From: Sambucus nigra
Lineage: Eukaryota > Streptophyta > Magnoliopsida > Dipsacales > Adoxaceae
DNA length: 64,000 nucleotides
Assembly: GCA_949130495.1 (NCBI GenBank)
Contig: OX422214.1
Coordinates: forward strand, 250,236,187 to 250,300,186
Reading direction: 5' to 3'
Shown here: one piece after another, positions 31,701-42,514 of the stretch
Position numbering within the stretch: the first letter of the stretch is position 1
How the letters are laid out: each line of letters begins with the position of its first letter
Made by a program: the position numbers and the translations under genes
The notes under the pieces: generated by a model
What the model saw: only the letters and a program-made list of their open reading frames with translations
Told to the model about the DNA's origin: nothing
Databases searched by the model: none

Positions 31701-32914
31701 GAAACTAGTGGCCAGTGATTCAAGATGGGTCTTACCCTCCACCCAAACCCCTGCCTGATTCTTAAGCCTGACAATCAGATTTTTTGACTTCTTTGAATGG
31801 TGGATGCGTGAAAAAACTTAGAGTTCTTATCCCCCCATTTCAACCAATTAACTCTAGACCTTACAGCCCAAAACTTTTCCTCTCTAACCCAAAGAGCCTT
31901 AATATTGTTTGCAATGGACCTCACTGCCCCATTAGAATAGGACTGGGTAGAGCAAGATTGTAAGTCAGACAGCAAACCCTTCAATTTTCTGATTTCCACT
32001 CTAGCATTCTTGAACTTCTTAACACTCCACTTGTACAAGGCAGCCTTAGTATTGAAGGTTTTAGAGAAAAGGGAGAACATATCAGACCCAGGCACTGCAA
32101 CCCTCCATTCCCTTTTAACTAACTCATGGCATTCGGGATCATCAAGCCAAAAGACCTCAAATCTAAATTTTTTCTTATATGGGGATTTAAAAGGGGCATT
32201 ATCCACTAAGAGGGGACTATGGACAGACCCCAAAGCGAGGAATGCCACTGCCCGAGACCCTGGAAACAAAAGGGCCCAATCCACATTTATAAAAACTCTA
32301 TCAAGCTTCTCCCTTACATTAGCATCATCATCTCTTTTATTATTCCATGTTAATCTACACCGTTTAGAAGGGAGCTCAAACAGATGACAAAGATTCACCA
32401 TATCTTTAAAACATTCAATCTCCCTTGCAACCTTCTCCAACTTACCTTCTTTATCCTCCTGAGACCAAATATCATTAAAATCCCCCAAGCACATCCAAGG
32501 GAGAGGAGGATGAAACTGGGACTCAACAAGCCTGCACCACTGAGCTCTTCTAAATTCAAAAGATGGATTACCATACACAAATGTAACTCTAACATTACCC
32601 AAATACCCCTTCCAGTCCTTCAAAATAACATCAATGAAATCCTTTGAACTTTCCAAAATCTGGACATTAACTGAGTCCTTCCATAATAAGCACGAACCCC
32701 CAGAAAGCCCCACTGGATCCACAGTAACAACTCTATCAAAATGGGTTAACTTCTTCACAAACTGAATTCTATCAACTTTTGCTTTAGTCTCAAAAAGGCA
32801 TAATGATAAAATCTCATTCAAAACACAAAGGTCTTGAAGAGCCTGAATTGTCAAAGTTTTACCCAAACCTTGACAATTCCAACTAAGATGCTCATTGGGG
32901 GGGAGGTATCCCAT
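28750..32914 (-). pseudogene. LINE ORF2: endonuclease, reverse transcriptase, RNase H (broken)
   Basis: Minus strand. The endonuclease (31775-32914) starts near LSWNCQGLG and has LFETK, CLGDFNDI and LDRVFIN; the canonical SDH motif reads SVH. The reverse transcriptase (30512-31742) has RPISLINFFTKIISKILA, IPGRLIQYNIILAQEVF, LKLDMNKAYDRVEWDFL, GLRQGDHLSLFLFIV (usually QGDPLSP) and, after a frameshift, LFADDSLFF with the catalytic DD. A CCHC-like/WKxxxPxK zf-RVT region (29531-30241: WKKLWAVKAPPKILNFVWRC) follows. The C-terminal RNase H (28758-29270) has CDGSYLDESK, FESDSSAVV and GNAVADW; the Glu position reads Asp (QMDAMAL). At least four frameshifts and a 19-nt poly-C run separate the pieces. 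Confidence 0.88.
29242..29260. repeat. 19-nt poly-G/C homopolymer inside LINE ORF2
   Basis: Nineteen consecutive G on the plus strand, between the zf-RVT and RNase H segments of the LINE. It coincides with a frame change. Confidence 0.85.
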
Positions 32915-33554
32915 CAGAGGACCCCTCAGGTTTCTTCAGTTCTTGTGTAGTGCTTGAAATGACTGATACTTCCACAAGATTATTTTCACTGAACTCTTCC
33001 AACTCTTACTCTAAAATTAATTGCTTTCTTTTTCTTCTGGTAATAGTTCTTCTTTGACTTTTTGTAACTGTTAGATCTATAGAATTTTTCATTTCTCCCA
33101 AATGGACATCCTCATCCCTCATTGCCTCCTCCTATTGTAAAGGATCTTCTTCAATAACATGAAAGGCCCCATAAAGCTTTTGGGGGGCAAGCTTTGCAAA
33201 GGAAACAGGTAATTTCCTTTATTAATGTGCAGCTTAATAAAGTTCGAGACTAACAACTTATTTCCCACCACTAACTCATTCTTGTGATTCTCTTCATATG
33301 CCCTATCACTGACACCCCTCGAAGGCCATTCATCCAATTCTTCCACCCTGAACATCTTCTCTTTACCTTTCCCCATGCCACTAAGACCAACCAGATCAGA
33401 TGGCATCTCATGTGATTTTTTTGACAAAACAACTGTATGGGCTTCGAGGGTTATTGATCCAAAAACTTTAGAAATGGGATGAAAGTTGGGTTTATGGGAT
33501 ACGAGACTTTTATTAGATTTAGTCTTAAACTTTGGGTGGTTAAGAGGGATAAGT

Positions 33555-34817
33555 TTAGCTGAAGATTTCTGGGAATGGGATAGTACTTGTAACTGTGATT
33601 TTTGACTTTTTTTTTCTTGGTTTGTTGGGTTGGGATAAAATGTTTGGGGTAATAGTGTTTTCTACCCTAAATCTGTCTGAAACTATTATTGGGTGAGTTA
33701 CTCCTTGTTCACAGCTGGTAAGAAGTTGGGAAATTAAGCTATTAGAAGCATTTATTTCTCTGTTTGGGTGGGTGGGTGGGAGAGTAATGGTGAGAAGACA
33801 TTCTGGATTAACTTTCCAAGCTTGGTCAGAAATAATAAAAGGGGGAAGGGATGGGTTAGGTATAACTGACACTTCATTACTGACTTGGCAGGGAACAAAC
33901 TGGGATTGGTAAGTCTTAGTTGGGTGTTGGTCCGAGGTTGAGTCAATTTGGGTATTATCTTTTTGGGTAAATAGGTTTTTGTCTCTAGCTGTTGGTTCTT
34001 TACTGACTAGAACTGTTTGGGAAGTTTGGTCAGAAGTGGGTTCCAATTGGTTTGTATGGGCAAAAGTACTTTTTTGGGAAAGAGAAAGGCAGGGGATTTT
34101 TTTGAGGAATTCTTCCATGGCTTCTTTGAACGAGGGTGAGGCAGACATCCAAGGGCCAAAACCAATGGAAATGACTCCATCATCACAACTCTCCACCACC
34201 CATTCACATTCATCCATAATATGGCTAAGCCTACCACAATTATAGCAAAACCTCTTCACTTTTTCATACGTAAAATATATCCACTTGTCCTCCTTTTCTC
34301 TTTTAAGAATAAAACCTTTTGATAAAGGTTCATCAATAGGAAGAGTAACCTTCAATCTCATGTAAGAGTAGTGTCCAGCTCTAATATCCACTTCCACGTT
34401 TGACCCAAGCATTTGGACAATGAGAATACCACTTGTTTTATGAAATCTATCTCTGGGTAGACCGTGCACTCTGACCCATACTTCAACAGTTTGGAAACTG
34501 ACTTCTTCTATTGATAACTTTGCATCCCAGGCTTTAAGAACAAGTAGACCATTGGAAAGAGTCCAAGGAGATTGGTCTAGGATCCTCACTAACTCCTCCT
34601 TACAGGAAAAGTCAAAAGAGAAGAGATTAAACTCATTCTTAGCCACTTTTAAATAGCCTTTAACTTTCCAGGTTTTTTGTGCCAAGCTTTCAATCTGAGC
34701 TAGATTAGAATTCTTTTCAGAAATGATTTTTCCCAATAAAGAGAATATTCTAACATCTGAACTTTCTATTTCAGGAGGGAGATATAAAGAGGGGATATTA
34801 TGAGGTACTTGTGTCAT
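33555..34817 (-). CDS. LINE ORF1 (gag-like, DUF4283 and CCHC knuckle), intact
   Basis: An open 420-aa frame. Residues about 15-150 form the DUF4283-type domain of plant L1 ORF1 proteins (FSLLGKIISEKN, FDFSCKEELVRILDQSPWTL, VEVWVRVHGLPRDRFHKTSG). A CCHC zinc knuckle CYNCGRLSHIMDEC lies near residues 191-204. The C-terminal half is Ser/Thr/Pro/Gln-rich and ends in a basic patch KPRKKKSKI. The protein would coat LINE RNA. It is separated from ORF2 by about 640 bp with no open frame of note. Confidence 0.85.
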   Translation of the reverse strand: MTQVPHNIPSLYLPPEIESSDVRIFSLLGKIISEKNSNLAQIESLAQKTWKVKGYLKVAKNEFNLFSFDFSCKEELVRILDQSPWTLSNGLLVLKAWDAKLSIEEVSFQTVEVWVRVHGLPRDRFHKTSGILIVQMLGSNVEVDIRAGHYSYMRLKVTLPIDEPLSKGFILKREKEDKWIYFTYEKVKRFCYNCGRLSHIMDECEWVVESCDDGVISIGFGPWMSASPSFKEAMEEFLKKIPCLSLSQKSTFAHTNQLEPTSDQTSQTVLVSKEPTARDKNLFTQKDNTQIDSTSDQHPTKTYQSQFVPCQVSNEVSVIPNPSLPPFIISDQAWKVNPECLLTITLPPTHPNREINASNSLISQLLTSCEQGVTHPIIVSDRFRVENTITPNILSQPNKPRKKKSKITVTSTIPFPEIFS

Positions 34818-35341
34818 GGCTATTTAGAGGTTTAAAACATTCAGGTTTACTGGCTTAGACAGAAATGGGGAGGAGGAGAGAAAATGGCTAGACACTGGTA
34901 TGTTTCTGATCAGGAGTAGGAAGAGATAAGCTCACAAAGGTGAGAAGGAAGCTCACAGAAGAGAGAAAGAGTTAGAGAGAAGGCAGAGGAAAAAACTGCG
35001 CGCCAGTAACCCAAGTGTTTGATTATATAAATGACATTCGTCCAACATAAGTTCCATAACCCAAAATTGTCATAGATTACAATAAAGGGAAAGGTATTCT
35101 TATGCTCCTTATAAATAAATTTTAAATATTAAAGGAATTTTGATATATTTAAAATATTTAAGTCCATTAATCTTCTCGTAGAAGTTTACGATAGTGACAT
35201 AACAAATGGACCTACTAGTAAATTGTGTTCAAACATTTAAAAATTATTACCAAAAGACTTAATTATAAATTGACTTACAATAAATGAGTCAAATATTGGT
35301 GGAGTCAATCTTGAGACGATAAAATTGAAACAAGAGGCTAA

Positions 35342-35769
35342 GGCCCCGTTTGGTTGTCCCAAAATTGTAAATTGGATCATTAATAAATTGATTCATTTAC
35401 AAATTGATCCATTAATAGTGTTTGGTTTCATTAATGAAATGATTCATTAATTGCCCCATTTTAGCTCATGTACAAAATCTGAAATTGGATCATTTCATAA
35501 AAAAGTTGAAATGAATCCATTTGAAATAGGAGTCACATAAAGTACATGTCCCATCTCCCTCTCTCCCTCCTCCTCTCCCTCTCTTCCCCTCCCCCTCTCT
35601 CTCTTGATTTGTTTTTATCATTTTTTCATAGAACCTTAACATCAATTTCAAATTACCAAACATTGTGTAAAATTGTATTTAACTCATTTCAAATTCACTC
35701 ATTTACAATTCAATAATTCACAATGAAGCAATTTACATAATCAAACAATTTGCGCAACCAAACTGGGCC
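35342..35769. mobile_element. Tourist-like MITE, copy B (428 bp)
   Basis: Left end GGCCCCGTTTGGTTGTCCC, right end GCGCAACCAAACTGGGCC. TAA on both sides (35339-35341, 35770-35772). Contains a CTCTCTCCCTCCTCCTCTCC pyrimidine block. Inverted relative to copy A at 27680-28089. TIR and TAA duplication are those of Tourist/PIF-Harbinger MITEs. Confidence 0.82.
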
Positions 35770-35772
35770 TAA

Positions 35773-36411
35773 ACAACCAAAGTTATTATAAATGCGCTGG
35801 GTTATGACTAGTAGTGGCAAATGGGCGGGTCAAAAAAGGATACGGATAAATTTGGGGGGTCAAAAGCGGGTCCTACAGAATAATTTGGACGGGTTGGGTC
35901 GGATCAACCCGGATCGGGTCGGGTTGACCCACCTTTTTTTTTTTTTTTTTTTTGCAAAAACAATTATTATACCATAGACGGATAAATATAGTATAATAAT
36001 TTTGAAAAAAAAATATACAACTAAGTAAACAAAAAAAAATCTTTAAACTCAAGTAATTTGATTTTTATTTTTGGGAGGTTCCAAAACCATTTTGACCCGC
36101 TAATGACCGGCTAACAAAACGTCTTATTAGATCGTTCAAACCACTTTGACCCACAAACACAATTAATGAATCTCAAACACATTATTTTAGGTGGGTTATG
36201 AACAATTTAATTCTCAAGAACCAATATTGTCGAGCCTAGTTACGATTAAAATCTACCTTCCCATGACTCAAATATGACATGGTACTATGTGTACTTAGGT
36301 GGAGTTAATTTTGACAAAGAAAACTAAGATATGGCACAATAGACTAGTGACAAAGGACCAAAGGGATATGAAAAAACATGGACAGAAGCAAAACTTTGCA
36401 AGCCACGTCAC
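35773..36411. other. gene-free stretch with a poly-T run
   Basis: Contains a GGCAAATGGGCGGGTC...GGTTGACCCACC block (35818-35932) typical of the ends of hAT-like non-autonomous elements, a poly-T run (35934-35953), and AT-rich DNA. Element ends could not be set. Confidence 0.35.
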
Positions 36412-36414
36412 TTA

Positions 36415-36542
36415 GGGCCCGTTTGGCAACCCAATTCTAAGGCTTGGAATTGGAATTGGAAGGCCAATTTGAATTTCACGGAATTACAATTGCCCTTCCA
36501 ATTCCAATTCCAAGCCTTGGAATTGGATTGCCAAACGGATTT
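36415..36542. mobile_element. foldback Tourist-like MITE, copy 3
   Basis: Nearly palindromic: GGGCCCGTTTGGCAACCCAA at the left, TTGGATTGCCAAACGGAT at the right, with ATTCCAATTCC arms. Same family as 7006-7133 and 7137-7264. TTA precedes it; the right flank is not a clear match. Confidence 0.65.
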
Positions 36543-37198
36543 TTGGGAAATATAGAGTGAGACATTTGGAGACTCATTTTCAAAGGTCATGATGACCCAC
36601 TTTATTAAAAATAGTGAAATAGTAATTTTGGGTTTAGTAATTCAATCAAATTATGTATTTATTATTTTAATGTTTAGATGAGATGATTATTATGACTTAT
36701 TTTGAACGTGAATCTTCCTATTTGAACTGAAAGTAATGCTCGATCCCAGTGATAATATTTGCAAATTAAATATGTTTCTCCATAATTAGCGACCCCTAAT
36801 TGTCAACTTCTAACCCATTTTTTGGGGGTGTCATTGTTTCACGGACTGACTTTGACTTTGGAGGTTGGGAGTTGGAACTTTGTTCTATGTATATTTTCAT
36901 TTTGGCCCGTGAGCCTATGGGTGAAGTAACCCACCACACATCCAAATTGAGGAAAAGTGTTGGCATTTAGCCCTACACAAGAGAGCACATGACCTTTGTT
37001 GTGAGCGAAAATTTCATAAATGATATATACGATCCCAAGTGGTTAGATGACATTAGTACCGCGTCCACGTTATCTCATTTCTATATGTAATATCTAATTT
37101 TTAATAGATGTACAAGATTGATGTGCTGCAAATTTCATAATATGCGCGTTTTGTTCTTATAATCGGGAAACATGAAATCCCCAATATGCTGCTTGTGT

Positions 37199-37199
37199 C

Positions 37200-37251
<52 letters not shown>
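37199..37251. repeat. (ATT)n microsatellite
   Basis: About 17 ATT/TTA trinucleotide units. Confidence 0.88.
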
Positions 37252-37523
37252 GTTATTTTTATTATTTTTTCGCATCAAATTGTGTTCATGACGGGTTTTA
37301 TCGTGTTCGGGTATTATCGGATTCGTGTCTAAACGAATGATTTTTTTATCGAGTGAAAAAAATTCAAACCCGACCCGTTATCTTAACGTATCGTGTCGTA
37401 CTGTGTTTACTCGTTATTATCTATTAAGATAATGAATTATTTTGAACCGTATACAAGTTGATATATTAGCGCATTTTTAAACACTATTAGACCCATTAAT
37501 TCATTAAAATTTTAGTAAAATTT

Positions 37524-37623
37524 GATATGATTAAATTAACATTAAGCTACATAAACTCTTTATAAGTTCCAAAGATATGATTAAATTAACATTAAGCTAC
37601 ATAAACTCTTTATAAGTTCCAAA
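37524..37623. repeat. perfect 50-bp tandem duplication
   Basis: The 50-bp unit beginning GATATGATTAAATTAACATT is repeated once, head to tail, without mismatch. Confidence 0.9.
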
Positions 37624-38220
37624 AATATATGTTATTTATTTAAATTAATGGGTCTTAACGAGTCTTATCAGGTCATTGGAGGGTTTCCGGTCACCGGTAC
37701 TCCAATAACGGTTAAAGGGAGTCAACTTTAAACCTATCCGTTAACTATCATGTCTTATTAGGTTGACATTGATATGACTCAAAACTATTAAAGGTCCACC
37801 CATCAACTTATAACTTCGTATTAGTTCATGTTGTGTCTCATTTTACCAGATCTAAATGTGTGCGCACTTGATTGGGGGGATCAATTTTAAGATAAAAATT
37901 GATTGATTTTTTTATTGTAAGAATTTTATCATGTAGTTCGTACATCATAACTAAGGTCTTATCTTTAGTATGCTTAACAAATTTTGTTTTTTAACGAAAA
38001 TATTGAATACAAGTACGTTCAATAATAAAAAAATGTACTAAGTTTTTGTTTTACAAAAATTAAAATAAATAAATTATAGATTAATATTTTTTTCCCTTGG
38101 AACATTAAATATTAAGATTCACACTCCCCTCATGCTGAACTATTCCAAAATTAAAGTCAATTTTTCCTTTTTTAAAAGCGCCCAAGTTAAGAGTCTTGTT
38201 TTTAAAAATAGTATATAAAA

Positions 38221-39171
38221 TGTTGGTGATTTTTAAAATAAGCGAGTAAGAGTTTTTTTGGTGTAAGAGCTTTAAGAGCTTGCCCCACATTGGAAGTGTG
38301 AGGAAGAGGTGGGAAGCTAACCCAAATATAAAAAGGGATAGTGTCCCACATTGAAAAATGTACAAAGCTAAGTGTTACCACTAAGCTATAAAAGGAGTGG
38401 GCAACTTTTGAGTCCCACATTGAAAAAATATTAAGAATTTGTACACTTAATAAGTACAAATGGAAGATGAAGAGTTAATTCATCTAGCATTTAAGAGGCT
38501 ATTCAAGAGACCTCAATACGGTGCGAAGCACCGTACGCACACGAGCGCGCGCGGACGTGCGGGGCAGTGAGCTGTAGAGGCGCTAGTGACGCACTTTGCA
38601 CTTCGCGTGTTCGCAGTGGTAGCGGGTTGCCGGGATTCGTCCGGGTCGGATCGCGGTAGCTCGAGCGCTGTCACTTTTTGGTTGACCCGTGCAAAACCGA
38701 TTCGGTATTAATTGTACCTGTTCGGAAATGACTTAAGACAGTTGATAATTAACAGTCATACCATTTCGAAATTGATTAAGACTGTTAATCCAACAGTCAT
38801 GACTCTTGAAGACAAAGCCTTTCATTATCTAAAAATAAAGGCTGCCTAAAACGAATTTGTACATATAACAGATATTACCCAGTTCCAAAATTTCCAACCA
38901 TTGCTATTACTCTCTTACAATTTTCAGGAGATATAAATTATCTTATTCTATTTTGTGCACATAAACAGAATAAGAACTTGATTGACTGTTCTTCGCTGCT
39001 GCATCCAAAGGCTGTCTTCAAATATACAAGTTGCAGGCAGTGCAAGTTGCTTCATTGTATCTTGAGTACGGATTTGTGGATTCCCATTTGTATACCGAAA
39101 TTATTCGTGTGGGGCAAATACTGTATTTAGGAAAGTGACATCACGCCTTGAAGCTTTCTACTATCTATTCA
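38221..39171 (+). repeat. Copia 5' LTR
   Basis: 951 bp. Contains CTATAAAAGGAGTGG near 38385 (TATA-like) and a second AT-box that reads CTAAAAATAAAG near 38829, where the 3' LTR has CTATAAATAAAG. Three spaced CCCACATTGRAA motifs (38283, 38346, 38415). Directly abuts Athila sequence at its right end. Confidence 0.88.
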
Positions 39172-40761
39172 GAATGTGTCTCTAAAGTGTGTACTCTCTA
39201 GGCTCAAGTGCAAGCCTGTCGTTCAAGTAATAATCCGACAAGTCGGGTATCGATCCTCAGGGAAAAAAGACAACGAACGTTGTGACGACGAGATAAGACT
39301 GAGGAATCCTAACGATGACTTTAAAAAGAAAAGAAAAGATTGATTTGGTTTTTGGGATTCGATTACACTAAATGCAATTATGAAAGTATAGTGAAAAATG
39401 CAGCTAACTAAAAGACCTAGATTAAGAATGAAGGATTGAATTGAACTTTTAAATGAGATGATGGAAAAATAGGACGGGAATACAATCCCCCAACCCTAGT
39501 GTATTGCAGTATAATATTAATCGTAAATTTATCTAATTAATTTGACCCGGAATTTAGTACTCCCAAGCATTACGTATACGAGGTTCAAGCCCGCGTCATA
39601 CTTAATCAAAGGACGAGTAAATCAATATCACGATAACGACACTCGAATTGTATTCTCAATCATCCCGGTTACCCAGGGGAAAACGAGATATTTAGACCTA
39701 CAATTGTTGTGTCCCTACGCAATACGGTCAAAATTAATTACTAAATTTAGAGGATTAACTTTATACGTGCAATGACTACATCAGGTTGGGTTTATGTAAC
39801 CCGACCTTAGAAATCTAGCCGGACATACCGAAAATGATGAAAACAGTGTTAAACATGCAAGTATTCATGCTTAATCTAGAGACAATTGATGGAATACTGT
39901 AGAATAGAATCACAAAGAAGAAACAACTTACTAAAATTACCCAAAGAACAATTGCAGCAATGAATAAACTTGATGATCACACAAACTTTGAATAAACCTT
40001 CAATCCTTGAATAAAACTGGAAATTGTATCTACAGCTAGGGTTTGTGGAAGAAAATGAGAAATTAAAATTAACTCCCCACCTTCTAGCCTCCTTTACAAC
40101 GAAAATAATTCGGGTTTTTTATACCCTACATGAAATTCCAAGAGGTTGAGTATAAGTCGGAGTCTTTAGAGGAGAATCAGAAAACAATATCTCGATGGGC
40201 GGACCGGTCCGGTCCTTAGGCGGATCGGTCTGCCTCTAAAGGGGATCGGTTCTTTTATTTTCCAGGCGGACCGGTCCGGGGCGGACCGGTTCTTTTAATT
40301 TTTGTGCTCTTCGGTTTGCCTTCGGTTCGCAGTCCTCTGGAGTTTGCAGGGCGGACCGGTCCGGGTTGAGGGCGGACCGGTCTGCCTATTTGACTTTTCT
40401 CTCAAACTTTGACTGTCCATATCTTTTGCTCCGGGTATCCGATTGAGGTGCCGTTTCTTCCAAGGTGCTTGTGAGGATGATACCTTCCACTTCTCTTTAG
40501 GTACCTCATCCGGATTCTGGGTAGAAATGACTCTTTTGCCCTTTTGAATTTTCTTGTTGACTTTTCTATTCTTCCGGTTTCCTTCTTCCATTTCTTGACA
40601 TTAGATACCTGTAAAATCATAACGAAATACCAGAAACTCGGTGTACTTGTTAGGATAAGTCAATAGCAAGATTATGAGATAAAGTCAATCCAATTACGTT
40701 GTTCGAGGTGATTAAAGTACCGAAATTAGGGGATAAATTAGGAAGAATTTATGCCTAACCA
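39169..40761 (-). repeat. Athila 3' LTR (left)
   Basis: In element orientation it starts TGGTTAGGCATAAATT (complement of 40761 leftwards). The expected last 9 bases, present in the other LTR as TGACACGAC on the plus strand, are missing. Instead the sequence runs into the Copia LTR end at a shared TCA. Contains GGTATAAAAAACC (TATA-like, minus strand, about 40115-40127) and several CGGACCGGTCCG palindromes (40198-40385). Confidence 0.92.
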
Positions 40762-40772
40762 AACCCCCCTAA
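40762..40772 (-). other. Athila polypurine tract
   Basis: On the minus strand AGGGGGGTT lies directly before the 3' LTR start TGG, the usual place for plus-strand priming. Confidence 0.7.
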
Positions 40773-42514
40773 CTTAGAACTTTGCGCGTCCCGAGCAATG
40801 TAAAAGAATTCTAGCAAGGTTCAACTCTTGAAAAACATTTTATTTGGATAAAATACCTCTTTCGTGGGCACGCGATTGCATTTAGCGTATGCAACAAGCC
40901 TTTAAACCCCTAGGTTACCCTAGTGGGACGAGTTGTGTCTCGTGAGGGTTTGCAGAGAATCTACCCACAAAATTCGACTCAAAGAACTTCAAAATAACTA
41001 AAAATTGTATAATTCAAACTTTTCCAGAAAATAGTCATCATTAAGTCATGTTTACAAGTCTCAAACTGTAGTGCGTGTGTGCGAAGCCAGAAATATAACC
41101 GCCAATTTCCATCGATTGATCATTACGTTACTTATCCGAAAATTCGTTTTGATTTCAATTTCTCACGGAATGCACTCACAAACGAATCTCTCGGATTATG
41201 GCTATTCTCTAGGCATGCGTGATATAAAGAGTAAATGTAATGGAAGCAAATTCACGCATGCAATTAGAAAGACGGAAATTTTTATAGTGAAAGGATCTCA
41301 TCAACGGATTACGATTTTAAAAACGGGAACATCGCCTCTATTTCGCGCATTTAACCTCTTATATTATCTTTTGGTGTATTAGCTCTCCACGCGGTACTCA
41401 ATTTTTACAATTTGGACTCGGTTAGGACTTTTTCGGGTTGAAGGTTGCTTTGGGTAAAATGAAGGAGGTATGGAAGGTTGGAATTGGAAAAGTCATTCGT
41501 GATGTCCATTTGTGCATTTTCCGGGCTATTGCTCATTTTTTTTTTCTCTTTTTTTTTCATTTCTTTTCTTTTCTTGCTATATTTTTTTTTGTTGAGCATT
41601 CTTCTATTTTTTCTTCTCCTTTTTTGTTGCACTTTTCGGACTTAAATTCTGATTTTTTTTTTTTCATTTTTCACAATTCCGGGCTATTTTGGTTTTTTTT
41701 TTGGGTTGTCAAACGAAAGGGAAAATTATTCGGCTCAATTTGGGTTGCAAAGGGTAATTTTTCGCTACTTTTTCTGGCCAATATTTTTGGATGACAAAAG
41801 AGGGCCTACTTCATTGTCCAAAATACCAATTGCGTTACCATATGCGTTTCGAGATGAATTTAAGTTTAGAGACTAATTTGGCACATTTTTCAAGGCAATA
41901 TTGCACACATTTTTCAAAACCGATCAAAATGAAAGGGTTGAGATCCTTGATAACTTATTAAGCGCTAAAAAGAACTTTGAGTTAACAATTAACTCGGATT
42001 GATTTAAAATCTCGCAAAACGTGATAGGCTCGAATCTCACCGGGTTTGTTAATCTCCACATTTATTCGGTAAGTCGTCAATTTTCGCACAATTTCCATCT
42101 TTGGTCAATTTCGGCTTTGTGTATGTTGACTTTTTACACTTTGAGACTCCAATTTGACTTTTAATGATATTTTTGAAAAATTTGAATTCCAATTTTTTAT
42201 ATATTTTGAACAAAAATATTTTTGGATTTTTCAAAATTTTATGATTTTTTTTTTGGAAATTTTGGGCATTTTTGAAGAATTTGTGAAGTTTTAGAAATAT
42301 GCACTTGTGACCCCCCCTAACTTAGACTTTTGTAATGTCCTCATGCAAAAAGGACTAAAATCTAAATAAGGCAAAATAATAAGTGCAATAGTTAAAACAA
42401 ACAAATATAGAAAAATGCAACTTTATATATCATAGGACTGTGGTACAAACAGGAATACAGCATATGTAGGATGTGAGAATAAATACATCAAAACAGTCCA
42501 TAAGCAACAAAACA
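40773..42514 (-). other. Athila 3' non-coding region
   Basis: About 1.7 kb between the downstream ORF and the polypurine tract, T-rich on the plus strand (41530-41705), without a supported gene. Long non-coding stretches here are usual for Athila elements. Confidence 0.55.

Larger units (their letters stand above)
28458..35025 (-). mobile_element. full-length L1-type LINE (6.57 kb)
   Basis: Flanked by a perfect 13-bp duplication TATAAATGACATT at 28445-28457 and 35026-35038. The 3' end (left) has a short A tract on the minus strand. The minus strand has a 5' leader, ORF1 (gag-like), then ORF2 (endonuclease, reverse transcriptase, RNase H). Full length with a clear duplication is unusual, since most LINE copies are 5' truncated. 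ORF1 is open but ORF2 is broken, so the copy is not autonomous. Confidence 0.92.
36543..38220. other. intergenic AT-rich DNA left of the nested LTR elements
   Basis: Holds an (ATT)n microsatellite (37199-37251), a perfect 50-bp tandem duplication (37524-37573 and 37574-37623) and a 33-bp sequence (37671-37703) that recurs at 56165. No gene seen. Confidence 0.5.

Noticed and set aside
39542..39775. 77-aa frame present in both Athila LTRs (also 50476-50709)
   Set aside because: Duplicated because it lies in the LTR; no known domain. Its preservation reflects LTR identity, not selection.
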